Assembly: GCF_003086295.3 (NCBI RefSeq)
Contig: NC_092048.1
Location: 87,958,626-88,022,625 of the forward strand
DNA: 64,000 bases
Source: Arachis hypogaea
Taxonomy: Eukaryota; Streptophyta; Magnoliopsida; Fabales; Fabaceae
Direction: 5' to 3'
The notes beneath the pieces were generated by a model, which was given only the letters and a program-made list of their open reading frames with translations, was not told where the DNA came from and searched no databases. The translations under genes were made by a program, and so were the position numbers. Below are positions 12,518 through 24,289 of the stretch, in pieces (position 1 is the first letter of the stretch; each line of letters begins with the position of its first letter).

Positions 12518-14597
12518 ATGAGCAGGAGCAAGGACAAGAATATTCTTGTTGAAGCAGATCCAGAACCTGAAAGGACTCTGAAGAGGAAACTAAGAGAAGC
12601 TGAATTATAACAAACCAGCAAGCACCTGTCAGAAATTATCAAACAGGAAAAGAAGATGGCAGCCGAAAATAATAATAATGCAAGGAGGATGCTTGGTGAC
12701 TTTACTGCACCTAATTCCAATTTACATGGAGGAAGCATCTCCATTCCTGCCATTGGAGCAAACAACTTTGAGCTGAAACCTCAATTAGTTTCTCTGATGC
12801 AGCAGAACTGCAAGTTTCATGGACTTCCATCTGAAGATCCTTTTCAGTTCTTAACTGAATTCTTGCAGATCTGTGATACTGTAAAGACTAATAGAGTAGA
12901 TCCTGAAGTCTACAGGCTCATGCTTTTCCCTTTTGCTGTAAGAGACAGAGCTAGAGTGTGGTTGGACTCTCAACCCAAAGATAGCCTGAACTCTTGGGAT
13001 AAGCTGGTCACGGCTTTCTTAGCCAAGTTCTTTCCTCCTCAAAAGCTGAGCAAGCTTAGAGTGGATGTTCAAACCTTCAAATAGAAAGAAGGTGAATCCC
13101 TCTATGAAGCTTGGAAAAGATACAAACAATTGACCAAAAAGTGTCCTTTTGACATGCTTTCAGAATGGACCATCCTGGATATATTCTACGATGGTTTATC
13201 TGAGCTATCAAAGATGTCATTGGATACTTCTGCAGGTGGATCCATTCACCTAAAGAAAACACCTGCAGAAGCTCAAGAACTCATTGACATGGTTGCTAAT
13301 AACCAGTTCATGTACACTTCTGAAAGGAATCCTGTGAGTAATGGGACGCCTATGAAGAAGGGAGTTCTTGAAGTTGATACTCTGAATGCCATATTGGCTC
13401 AGAACAAAATATTGACTCAGCAAGTCAATATGATTTCTCAGAGTCTGAATGGAATGCAAGCTACATCCAACAGTACTCAAGAGGCATCTTCTGAAGAAGA
13501 AGCTTATGATCCAGAGAACCCTACAATAGTAGAGGTAAATTATATGGGTGAACCTTATGGAAACACATATAATTCATCATGGAGAAATCACCCAAATCTC
13601 TCATGGAAGGATCAAAAGCCTCAACAAGGCTTTAATAATGGTGGAAGAAATAGGTTTAGCAATAGCAAGCCTTTTCCATCATCCACTCAGCAACAGACAG
13701 AGAACTCTGAACAAAATACTTTTAATTTAGCAAACTTAGTCTCTGATCTATCCAAGGCCACTGCAAGTTTCATGAATGAAACAAGGTCTTCCATTAGAAA
13801 TTTGGAAGCACAAGTGGGCCAGCTGAGTAAAAGGATCACTGAAATCCCTCCTAGTACTCTCCCAAGCAATACAGAAGAGAATCCAAAAGGAGAGTGCAAG
13901 GCCATTAACATAAGCACCATGGCCGAACCCAAAGAAGGAGAGGAGGACGTGAATCCCAAGGAGGAAGACCTCTTGGGACGTCCAGTGACCAATAAGGAGC
14001 TTCCCTCTGAGGAACCAAAGGACTCTAAGGCTCATCTAGAGACCATAGAGATTCCATTGAACCTCCTTATGCCCTTCATGAGCTCTGATGAGTATTCCTC
14101 TTCTGAAGAGAATGAGGATGTTACTGAAGAGCAAGCTGCCAAGTTTCTTGGTGCAATCATGAAGCTAAATGCCAAATTATTTGGCATTGATACTTGGGAA
14201 GATGAACGTCCCTTGTTCACCAATGAACTAAGTCATTTGGATCAACTGACATTGCCTCAGAAGAGACAGGATCCTGGAAAGTTCATAATACCTTGTACCA
14301 TAGGCACCATGATCTTTAAGGCTCTGTGTGACCTTGGTTCAGGAATAAACCTCATGCCACTCTCTGCAATAGAGAAACTGGGAATCTATGGGGTGCAAGC
14401 TGCTAAAATCTCATTAGAGATGGCAGGCAATTCAAGAAAACAGGCTTATGGACAAGTAGAGGACGTGCTAGTAAAGGTTGAAGGCCTTTTACATACCTGC
14501 TGATTTCATAGTCCTAGATACTGGAAAGGAAGAGGATGAATCCATCATCCTAGGAAGACCTTTCCTAGCCACAGCAAGAGCTGTGATTGATGTGGAC
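12518..14597 (+). pseudogene. E1 gag-protease, first part
   Basis: This encodes the element's particle protein and a retropepsin-like protease. The ATG at 12518 opens a frame broken by stops at about 12607 and 13082 and by a one-base insertion near 14482. The gag core lies at about 12900-13250 (YRLMLFPFAV, FFPPQKL, LDIFYDGL). A Gln/Asn/Ser-rich and acidic middle follows. The protease region (about 14280-14597) has CDLGSGINLMP where CDLGASINL is usual, and [10 protein letters not shown]. No CCHC knuckle is seen. E2 entered at 14597; the frame resumes at 25835. Confidence 0.85.
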
Positions 14598-16137
14598 TGA
14601 TGAGCGGATATTTTATACGCTTTTTGGGGATAATTTCATATAGTTTTGAGTATGTTTTAGTTAGTTTTTAGTCTATTTTTATTAGTTTTTAGGAAAAATT
14701 CATATTTCTGGACTTTACTATGAGTTGTGTGTTTTTCTGTAATTTTAGGTATTTTTCTGGCTGAAATTGAAGGAGCTGAGCAAAAATCTGATTCAGGCTG
14801 AAAAAGGACTGCTGATGCTGTTGGATTCTGACCTCCTTGCACTCAAAGTGAATTTTCGGAAGCTACAGAACTCGAAATGGCATGCTTCCAATTGCGTTGG
14901 AAAGTAGACATCCAGGGCTTTCCAGAAATATATAATAGTTTATACTTTGCACAAGGATAGATGACGTAAACTGGCGTTCAACGCCAGTTCTCTGCCCAAT
15001 TCTGGCGTCCAACGCCAGAAAAGGATCAAAAGCTGGAGTTGAACGCCCAAACTGGCATAAAAACTGGCGTTCAACTCCACAAATGGCCTCTGCACGTGAA
15101 TTGCTTAAGTCTCAGCCCAGCACACACCAAGTGGGCCCCAGAAGTGGATCTCTGCATCATCCATCATAGTCTACTCATATTTTGTAACCCTAGGCTACTA
15201 GTTTAGTATTTAAACAACTTTTAGAGACTTATTTTGTATCTCATGACATTTTAGATCAAAACCTTGTATTCTCTGATGGCATGAGTCTCTAAACCCCATT
15301 GTTGGGGGTGAGAAGCTCTGCTGTGTCTCGATGAATTAATGCAAGTATTTCTGTTTTCCATTCAAACACGCGTGTTCCTATCTAAGATGTTCATTTGCGC
15401 TTAACTGTGATGGAGGTGATGATCTGTGACACTCATCACCTTCCTCAAATCATGAACGTGTGCCTGACAACCATCTCCATTCTATATACGATTGAATGAG
15501 TATCTCTTAGATTCCTTAATCAGAATCTCCGTGGTATAAGCTAGAACTGATGGCGGCATTCATGAGAATCCGGAAAGTCTAAACCTTGTCTGTGGTATTC
15601 CGAGTAGGATTCAAGGATTGAATGACTGTGACGAGCTTCAAACTCCTGAAGGCTGGGCGTTAGTGACAGACGCAAAAGGATAGTAAATCCTATTCCAACC
15701 GGATCGAGAACCAACCGGTGATTAGCCGTGCTGTGACAGAGCGCGTGAGCGTAGTTTTCACTGGAAGGATGGAAGGTAGCCATTGACAACGGTGATTCAC
15801 CAACACATATCTTGCCATAGGAGGACGTGCGTGCGTGAACAAGAAGACAGAGGAAAGCAGAGATTCAGAAGACAAAGCATCTCCAAAACTCCAACATATT
15901 CTCCATTACTGCATAACAAGTAACCTTTAATCCATGCTCTATTGTTTATTTGCAATTCAACTGATAAACATAATTGACTTCCTGACTAAGATTTACAAGA
16001 TAACCATAGATTGCTTCAAACCAACAATCTCCGTGGGATTCGACCCTTACTCACGTGAGGTATTACTTGGACGACCCAGTGCACTTGCTGGTCAGTGGTA
16101 CGAGTTGTGAAAAGTGTGATTCATAATTCGTGCACCA
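14598..16137 (+). repeat. E2 5' LTR
   Basis: This starts TGATGAGCGGAT and ends GTGCACCA. It has a GGCGTT/AACGCC palindrome cluster at 14970-15085. Most differences from the 3' LTR lie in the first 320 bases. Confidence 0.93.
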
Positions 16138-16143
16138 AGTTTT

Positions 16144-16161
16144 TGGCGCCGTTGCCGGGGA
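16144..16161 (+). other. E2 primer-binding site (tRNA-Asp type)
   Basis: TGGCGCCGTTGCCGGGGA starts 6 bases after the LTR, identical to those of E1 and E3. Confidence 0.88.
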
Positions 16162-16842
16162 TTGTTCGTGTTTGAACAACTGACGGATTGTTTTGTTGCT
16201 TAGATTAGGAAAATTTTTCTTTTTGGTTTAGAGTCTCTTATTATTGTTCTTGGTTAAAAATATCCTTCTTTAAAACAAGTGTTACATTTACTGCCTAGTT
16301 GGCTAGAGCATTAGTCCAAGCCCGTGGTAGTTGGGTACACTCTTTTTAAAAATCTTTTTCATAAATAATATTTTCTCTATTTAATCCTGTGCCAAACTTT
16401 AAGTTTGGTGTTTTCTTGTTGATTTTCCTTAAAATTTTCGAAATATTATTCTGGTTTTCTAAAAATTTTAAGTTTGGTGTTCTTCCTTTGTGTTTTTGTA
16501 TCTTGATCTTAAAATTTTTAAGTTTAGTGTTCCTTGGTGTTTTCCCTCCAAAATTTTCGAAAATAAGGAACCCCAGATCTAAAAATTTTAAATCCTGCGT
16601 TATCTTATTGTTTTTCTCTCTCCTTCAAAAATTCAGATTTTTATTTCAAAATTTAAAACCTTTTTCAAAAATCATCATATCTTTTTCAAAATCTCCTAAC
16701 TACTTTCTCTCTCCTCACTTTTTCAAAAATCTTTTACTCATTTTTATTTATTCTATTTTGATTTATTTTATTTTCGAAATAAATTAATAAATAAATAAAT
16801 AAAAATATTTTTTCTATTTTACATCATCTCCCTTTCTCCATC
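16162..16842 (+). other. E2 untranslated leader
   Basis: An AT-rich leader holds AAGTTTGGTGT at 16401 and 16470 and a one-base variant at 16520. An open frame across 16389-16787 reflects low-complexity Phe/Lys/Leu composition and is not taken as a gene. Confidence 0.7.
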
Positions 16843-19800
16843 ATGGATCTAAGCGGAAATGAACAGTCCAAGAGGACTCTGGGGTCATATTCTAACCCTT
16901 CTACTGCTTCATATGGGAGTAGCATCTGCATACCCTCCATTGGAGTCAGTAGCTTTGAGTTGAATCCTCAGCTCATTATCATGGTGCAGCAAAGTTGCCA
17001 GTATTTCGGTCTTCCACAGGAAGAACCTACAGAGTTTCTGGCACAGTTTCTACATATTGCTGACACAGTACATGATAAAGAAATAGATCAGGATGTCTAC
17101 AGACTATTACTGTTTCCATTTGCTGTAAAAGATCAAGCTAAGAGGTGGTTGAATAACCAACCTAAGGCCAGCATAAAGACATGGAAACAGCTGACAGAAA
17201 AATTCCTGAATCAGTACTTTCCCCCAAAAAGGATGACACAGCTAAGGTTGGACATCCAAGGCTTTAAGCAAGGAGAAAATAAATCTCTTTATGATGCCTG
17301 GGAGAGATACAGAGAGATGCTACGAAAATGCCCCTCTGAAATGTTTTCAGAGTGGGTTCAGTTAGACATCTTCTACTATGGGCTTGCAGAAGGAGCTCAG
17401 ATGTCTCTAGATTACTCAGCTGGTGGATCTATCCACATGAGAAAGACAATTGAAGAGGCTCAAGAGCTCATTGATACAGTTGCCAAGAATCAGCATCTGT
17501 ACCTAAGCATCAACCCTTCCAGGAATGAAGAGATTAAAACAGTAACTGCTGAACTCAGTCCTGTAAAACAAGCTGCTGAATTCAATCAGCAATTGGATTT
17601 TCTAACAAAGCAGCTAGTCGAATTTAAGGACAGGTTACAAGAGACAAGGATAGCTAATATACATATGGACGAACAGTTTAAGCAAACAAAGCAGCAGCTA
17701 TCAAGGCAAATAGCAGAAGAATGCCAAGCAGTTCAATTAAGAAGTGGGAAAACATTAAATACCCCACCTCAAGGCATCAAAAATTCAAGAAATGAGCAAC
17801 CCACCAAAGATTCACCTGAGGACAATAAGAGCCCAGGAAAAAATAATTCTGGCGCTAAAACGCCAGAAAATGGGTGGAAGGCTGGCGCTGAACGCCCAGA
17901 CCATGCCCAAAACTGGCGTTCAACGCCAGAAATAAGGCAGAATTGGCGTTCAACGCCAGAAATGGGCAAGAATCTGGCGTTGGATGCCCAAATAGGGCAA
18001 GTTCCAGCGTTAAACGCCCAAAATGGGCATATTTCTGGCATTCAGGCGCCAGGAACAGGCAATGAGCTGGCATCTAACGTCACTCCAGCTTCTAACTCTG
18101 GAACTCAATTGCCAGTGAGAGATCAGACACACATAAATGCTGATAAGAATCCCTCTAAAAAGGCTTCTTCAACCACTTCTGTAGGCAATAAACCTGCAGC
18201 AACTAAGGTTGAAGAATATAAAGCCAAGATACCTTATCCTCAAAAACTCCGGAAAGAGGAGCAAGATAAGCAATTTGCTCGCTTTGCAGATTATCTCAGG
18301 ACTCTTGAAATAAAGATTCCATTTGCAGAAGCACTTGAGCAAATACCTTCTTATGCCAAGTTCATGAAAGAGATCTTGAGTCATAAGAAGGATTGGAGGG
18401 AAACAGAAAGAGTTCTCCTCACTGAAGAATGCAGTGCAGTCATTCTGAAGAGCTTTCCTGAAAAGCTTAAAGACCCTGGGAGCTTTCTGATACCATGCAT
18501 ATTAGAAGATAATTGCACCAAGACAGCTTTATGCGATCTTGGGGCAAGCATCAACCTAATACCTGCATCCACTATCAGGAAGCTTGGCTTAACTGAAGAA
18601 GTTAAACCAACCCGGATATGTCTCCAACTTGCTGATGGTTCCACTAAATACCCATCAGGCGTGATTGAGGACATGATTGTCAGAGTTGGGCCATTCGCCT
18701 TTTCCACTGACTTTGTTGTGCTGGAAATGGAGGAGCACAAGAGTGCTACTCTCATTCTAGGAAGACCCTTCCTAGCAACCGGACGATCCCTCATTGACGT
18801 CCAACAGGGAGAAATAACCCTGAGAGTCAACGATGATGAGTTCAAGTTGAACGCTGTCAAAGCCATGCAGCATCCAGACACATCAACAGACTGCATGAAA
18901 GTTGGTCTTATTGACTCTTTGGTAGAAGAGATCAACATGGCTGAGAGTCTCGAATCAGAGTTGGAAGACATCTTTAAAGATGTTCAGCCTGATTTGGAGG
19001 ATTCAGGGGACATGAAAGAGCCTCTGAACTTTCTTCTGAAAGAGGAAAAACCTCCTAAACTCGAGCTCAAGCCACTACCACCATCCTTGAAATATGCATT
19101 TCTGGGAGAAGGTGACACTTTTCCAGTGATCATAAGCTCTGCTTTAAATTCACAGGAAGAGGAAGCACTTATTCAAGTGCTAAGAACACACAAGACAGCT
19201 CTTGGGTGGTCCATAGGTGACCTTAAGGGCATAAGCCCAGCTAGATGCATGCACAAAATCCTATTGGAGGATAATGCCAAACCAGTGGTTCAACCACAGA
19301 GGCGGCTAAATCCAGCCATGAAGGAAGTGGTGCAGAAAGAGGTCACCAAGTTACTAGAGGCTGGGATTATTTATCCTATTTCTGATAGCCCCTGGGTGAG
19401 CCCTGTTCAAGTCGTCCCAAAAAAGGGAGGCATGACAGTGATTCATAATGAAAAAAATGAACTGGTTCCTACAAGAACAGTTACGGGGTGGCGCATGTAT
19501 ATTGACTACAGAAGGCTCAATACAGCCACCAGAAAGGATCATTTCCCTTTACCATTCATAGACCAGATGCTAGAAAGACTAGCAGGTCATGATTATTACT
19601 ATTTTTTGGATGGCTACTCAGGCTATAACCAGATTGCAGTAGATCCCCAGGATCAGGAGAAAACAGCATTCACATGTCCATCCGGAGTGTTTTCTTATAG
19701 AAGGATGCCATTTGGGCTATGTAATGCGCCTGCAACCTTCCAGAGATGCATGCTCTCTATTTTCTCTGACATGGTGGAAAAATTTCTGGAAGTCTTCATG

Positions 19801-21951
19801 GATGACTTCTCAGTATATGGAGACTCATTCAGCTCCTGTCTTGATCACCTGAAACTTGTTCTGAAAAGATGCCAAGAAACTAACCTAGTTTTAAACTGGG
19901 AAAAGTGTCACTTCATGGTGACTGAAGGAATTGTTCTTGGGCATAAAATCTCAAACAAGGGAATAGAGGTGGATCAAGCAAAAATAGAGGTAATTGAAAA
20001 ATTACCACCACCTGCCAATGTTAAGGCAATCAGAAGCTTTCTGGGGCATGCAGGATTCTATAGGAGGTTTATAAAGGATTTTTCAAAAATCGCAAAACCT
20101 CTAAGCAATCTGCTAGCTGCTGACACGCCATTTGTGTTTGACACAGAGTGCCTGCAGGCGTTTGAAACGCTGAAAGCTAAGCTGGTCACAGCACCAATCA
20201 TTTCTGCACCAGACTGGACGTTACCATTTGAGCTAATGTGTGATGCCAGTGATCATGCCATTGGTGCAGTATTGGGACAGAGGCATGACAAGCTTCTGTA
20301 TGTCATTTATTATGCCAGTCGCGTTCTAAATGATGCCCAGAAAAATTACACAACCACAGAAAAAGAATTACTTGCAGTGGTTTACGCCATTGACAAGTTC
20401 AGATCATACTTAGTAGGATCAAAAGTGATTGTGTATACTGATCATGCTGCTCTTAAATATCTACTCACAAAGCAGGATTCAAAACCCAGGCTCATCAGAT
20501 GGGTATTGCTTCTGCAAGAGTTTGATATAGAAATAAGAGACAGAAAAGGGACAGAAAACCAAGTGGCTGATCATCTGCCCCGGATAGAGCCAGTGGAAGG
20601 GACGTCCCTCCCTTCTCTTGAGATCTCTGAGATGTTTCCTGATGAGAATTTATTCGCCATTCAGGAAGCACCATGGTTTGCCGATATTGCAAACTATAAA
20701 GCTGCAAGGTTCATACCCAAGGAGTACAACAGGATACAAAAGAAGAAATTAATTACTGATGCAAAGTACTACTTGTGGGATGAACCTTATCTCTTTAAGA
20801 GATGTGCAGACGGAATTATCCGTAGGTGTGTGCCTAGAGAAGAAGCACAGAGGATCCTGTGGCATTGCCACAGATCTCAATATGGAGGCCATTTCGGAGG
20901 TGAGCGAACAACCACCAAGGTCCTCCAATATGGCTTCTATTGGCCCACACTTTATAAAGATTCCCGAGAGTTTGTACGTAATTTTAACAGTTGCCAAAGA
21001 GCTGGTAACCTGCCTCATGGTTACGCCATGCCTCAACAAGGAATCTTGGAAATTGAGTTGTTTGACGTATGGGGAATTGACTTCATGGGACCTTTCCCAC
21101 CATCATACTCAAACACTTATATTCTGGTGGCAGTTGACTATGTATCAAAATGGGTTGAGGCTATTGCCACACCCACCAATGATACTAAAACAGTGCTGAA
21201 GTTCCTCCAGAAACATATCTTTAGCAGGTTTGGTGTCCCTAGAGTACTAATCAATGATGGGGGCACTCACTTCTGCAATAAACAGCTTTACTCTGCCATG
21301 GTTCGGTATGGAATTCGCCACAAGGTGGCCACTCCATATCATCCACAAACCAATGGGCAAGCTGAAGTCTCTAACAGAGAATTAAAGAGAATCTTGGAAC
21401 GGACAGTAAATACCCGTAGAAAGGATTGGGCACGGAGCTTGGATGATGCTCTGTGGGCTTACAGAACAGCATTCAAGACCCCTATAGGGACCTCTCCATA
21501 CCAACTCGTGTATGGTAAGGCATGCCACCTGCCCGTGAAACTGGAACATAAGGCCTACTGGGCAACCAGATTCCTAAACTTTGATGCCAAATTAGCAGGA
21601 GAAAAATGATTGCTCCAGCTAAATGAGCTAGAGGAATTCAGATTCACAGCTTTCGAAAATGCCAAGCTTTATAAAGAAAAATAAAAAAAATGGCATGACA
21701 GAAAGCTTTCATCTAGAATCTTTGAACCAGGACAGAAGGTCCTGTTGTTTAACTCTAGACTCAGGCTATTCCCCGGGAAACTGAAATCCCGGTGGAGGGG
21801 ACCATACGTGATTACAAGTGTATCACCATATGGTTATGTGGAGCTTCAAGATATTGATTCTGATAAGAAGTTCATTGTCAATGGACAGAGAATCAAGCAT
21901 TACCTTGAAGGCAACATTGAGCAGGAATGCTCAAGGCTGAAGCTAGATTAA
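16843..21951 (+). pseudogene. E2 gag-pol polyprotein, two in-frame stops
   Basis: This is a single frame of 1,702 codons encoding Gag, protease, reverse transcriptase, RNase H and integrase. The ATG at 16843 follows the leader. Gag core: residues about 86-190 ([10 protein letters not shown]). A palindrome-encoded hinge covers about 335-410. Protease: Asp565 in CDLGAS. RT: FMDD with Asp987/988. RNase H: Asp1134. Integrase: zinc region about 1341-1384 and the D,D(35)E triad Asp1413, Asp1472, Glu1508. The zinc finger has Phe1381 where E3 has Cys. A TGA at 21607 and a TAA at 21682 precede the C-terminal DNA-binding part (RWRGPYVITS), which is otherwise open to 21951. The 1,588 codons before the first stop are uninterrupted, indicating recent activity. 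Confidence 0.93.
17850..18075 (+). repeat. GGCGTTNAACGCC palindrome array inside E2 gag
   Basis: About eight copies of the dyad, several as the full CTGGCGTTCAACGCCAG, recur about every 30 bases within the coding frame. They specify a repetitive peptide (WRSTPE, ALNAQ). The reading frame stays open through the array. E3 has the counterpart at 44885-45060; E1 gag has none. Confidence 0.85.
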
Positions 21952-21992
21952 AAGCTTAGCAAGGTCCAGCTAAAGACAATAAAGAAGCGCTT

Positions 21993-22010
21993 GCTAGGAG
22001 GCAACCCAGC
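21993..22010 (+). other. E2 post-pol hairpin, AGGCAA loop
   Basis: GCTAGG-AGGCAA-CCCAGC folds with one A-C mismatch. It lies about 40 bases after the gag-pol frame. Counterparts in E1 and E3 are perfect with different stems. Confidence 0.6.
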
Positions 22011-22144
22011 CATGGGGCAACAATCCTCTAAGCATTTTTGCCCTATTTCTATTTTTATTTTTATTTGTTTATGTAGAGTTCATTGACAACAAGGTAAATA
22101 ATCAATAACAGAAGACCTCGGCACACAAAACAGAGAAAAAGAGC

Positions 22145-22385
22145 TCATTGGCAAGAAAACGCCAGTGAAAGTATATTTTGGGCGTTCAACGCCCAAAATG
22201 GGCATCCACTGGGCGTTGAACTCCAGTAATGGTAGCAATCTGGGCGTTCAACGCCAGAATGGGGCATCCACTGGGTGTTGAACGCCAGTAATGGCAGCAG
22301 CTGGGCGTTGAACGCCCAGGAGAGCAGCAATTGGGTGCTGAACGCCCAAAACAGGTAGTGTTTGGGCGTTCAAACGCCAGGAAGG
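22145..22385 (+). repeat. Palindrome array downstream of E2 pol
   Basis: Seven or so GGCGTT/AACGCC dyads in tandem with period near 31-36 bases, in non-coding DNA between pol and ORF3. The bordering bases alternate between CCCAAA and CCAGTA types. Confidence 0.85.
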
Positions 22386-22847
22386 CAGGGAGGAGCCAAA
22401 TTCATTTTTTCCACACGTATTTCCATTTTAATTACAAATTTTATGCTTCAATGCATGATTTTTACATGAACATGTCAAGAACCCTGATTTCTAAAATCCT
22501 TAATTTCTAAAAATCCATCTTTCCAAATTCAATCCAACTCTTTTCAAATCTTTTCTGAAAACAAATCTATCTCTTTCACTCAAAAATCTTTTCAACTAAT
22601 CCATATCTTTTTCAAATCTCCATATTATCTTTTTCAAAATTCAGATTTATCTTTTTCAAAAATCTATCATATCTTTTCAAAATTAAACTATATCTTCTAT
22701 CTTATCTTTTTCAACTCAATCTTTTTATCTTATCTTTTCCAATTTTTCGAAAACCCACCCCCTCCCTTTAAATTTGGGTTCGGCCTCCCTCCTCCTCCAT
22801 CAACAATTGCACCTAGCTCTCCTTCTACCCCTCTCCTTTCTTTTCTT
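22386..22847 (+). other. E2 non-coding spacer before ORF3
   Basis: A pyrimidine-rich spacer with repeated ATCTTTTTCAAA words ends in a CT-rich run just before the AGGA hairpin. No gene is seen. Confidence 0.65.
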
Positions 22848-22882
22848 TTGCTTGAGGACAAGCAATCCTCTAAGTTTGGTGT
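22848..22882 (+). promoter_or_regulatory. AGGA hairpin plus AAGTTTGGTGT, upstream of E2 ORF3
   Basis: TTGCTTG-AGGA-CAAGCAA (22848-22865) forms a perfect 7-bp stem with a 4-base loop, followed 6 bases later by AAGTTTGGTGT (22872-22882). The same pair recurs just before the 3' LTR. Function is unknown; an RNA structure or priming role is inferred. Confidence 0.6.
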
Positions 22883-22905
22883 GTTTATCCGAGATCACTA
22901 AGATC

Positions 22906-23205
22906 ATGGCTCCTAAAGAAAAACAACAAGCACAGGAGGATCCCATCAAGAAGAGAGCACAGGAATTCCTCTCAGAGATCCCTCAAGCTGAATACTGGGA
23001 GTATCTTGAGACGTCCGTCACTAAGATACGGGAAGCTATGGAGCAAATAATAAAAGAACAGAAGGAACACAGTCAAATGCTGACCTATATGTTTAAAGAA
23101 CAAGAGGAGCAGGGGCGTGACTTAAGGGAACTGAAGCGCCAAAAGTCTTCTCTTGTAGGACCAAGCACCCCAAGGATCAGAGGAACCCCCGTGCCCCCAG
23201 AATAA
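22906..23205 (+). CDS. E2 ORF3 remnant (in-frame deletion)
   Basis: This is a 99-codon frame from the ATG at 22906, the counterpart of the 377-codon frame in E3. It joins the first six codons (MAPKEK) directly to the Gln/Glu-rich tail (AQEDPIKK...), so 825 bases, 275 codons, are missing without frame change. What remains is a hydrophilic, probably coiled-coil segment (KEQEEQGRDLRELK). The main domain of this protein type, common downstream of pol in Athila-like elements and often labelled putative plant transposon protein, is gone. Its role is not known to me. Confidence 0.7.
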   Translation: MAPKEKQQAQEDPIKKRAQEFLSEIPQAEYWEYLETSVTKIREAMEQIIKEQKEHSQMLTYMFKEQEEQGRDLRELKRQKSSLVGPSTPRIRGTPVPPE

Positions 23206-24252
23206 AGGTTGTTAATTTCCAATTTCTGCCTTAACTCTGTGACAGTGTCCTTATAAAAGTTTACCTTAGAAGTCATATAGTAGTAATTAGTATCTATTTT
23301 GATTTTATCTCCAATTAAGCTATAGTTTATTTTTCTCATCATCAGCAAACATGAATAAAGTAGTAGATCTTTTGAATAAGAGGCAATAAAATTTCGAGTT
23401 TAATAAAAGAAATTCTAATTAGTTAAATGTGGTGGCAATGCTTTCTGTCTTCTGAATGAATGCTTGAACAGTGCATATGTCTTTTGAATTTGTTGTTTAA
23501 GACTGTTAAATATGTTGGCTCTTGAAAGAATGATGAACATGAGACATGTTATTGATAATCTGAAAAATCATAAAAATGATTCTTGAAGCAAGAAAAAGCA
23601 GCAAAGAACAAAGCATTCAAAAAAAAAAAAAGAGAGAAAAAGCAAGCAGAAAAAGCCAATGACCCTTAAAACCAAAAGGCAAGGGCAAATGAAAAGGATC
23701 CCAAGGCTTTGAGCATCAGTGGATAGGAGGGCCTAAAGGACTAAAATCCTGGTCTAAGCGGCTAAACCAAGCTGTCCTTAACCATGTGCTTGTGGCGTGA
23801 AGGTGTCAAGTGAAAACTTGAGACTGAGCGGTTAAAGTCAAGGTCCAAAGCAAAAAGAAGAGTGTGCTTAAGAACTCTGGACACCTCTAATTGGGGACTT
23901 TAGCAAAGCTGAGTCACAATCTGAAAAGGTTCACCCAGTTATGTGTCTGTGGCATTTATGTATCCGGTGGTAATATTGGAAAACAAAGTGCTTAGAGCCA
24001 CAGCCAAGACTCATAAAGAAGCTGTGTTCAAGAATCATCACACTGAACTAAGAGAATCAATAACACTATCTGAATTCTAAGTTCCTATAGATGCCAATCA
24101 CTCTGAGCTTCAATGGATAAAGTGAAATGCCAAAACTGTTCAGAAGCAAAAAGCTACTAGTCCCGCTCATCTAATTAGAATCTGAGCTTCAATCAAAAAC
24201 TCTGAGATATTATTGCTTCCCAACCTATTAGTCTTCTATTTTATTTATCTAG
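23206..24252 (+). other. E2 3' untranslated region
   Basis: One kilobase is shared closely with E1 (28440-29280) and E3 (51370-52200). It includes AGTCAAGGTCCAAAGC, TGGGGACTTTAGCAAAGC and GCATTTATGTATCCGGTGG blocks and an A-rich purine stretch near 23610-23660. There is no coding frame, yet the three elements conserve it better than their leaders. Confidence 0.7.
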
Positions 24253-24289
24253 TTGCTTGAGGACAAGCAACAGTTTAAGTTTGGTGTTG
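24253..24289 (+). promoter_or_regulatory. AGGA hairpin and PPT-position sequence before the E2 3' LTR
   Basis: TTGCTTG-AGGA-CAAGCAA (24253-24270), then AAGTTTGGTGT (24277-24287), then TG and the LTR at 24290. The polypurine tract that primes plus-strand DNA should be here, but the sequence is G/T-rich rather than purine-only. Confidence 0.6.

Noticed and set aside
17769..18041. Antisense open frames with repeated ALNA/GVERQ peptides over the palindrome arrays
   Set aside because: The palindromes are stop-free in several frames on both strands. Similar frames appear over every array, including LTR ones.
18381..18971. 196-codon antisense frame, also open in E3 (45357-45947)
   Set aside because: It is the mirror of the conserved protease region. 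Conservation is explained by the sense protein and no start context or domain supports it.
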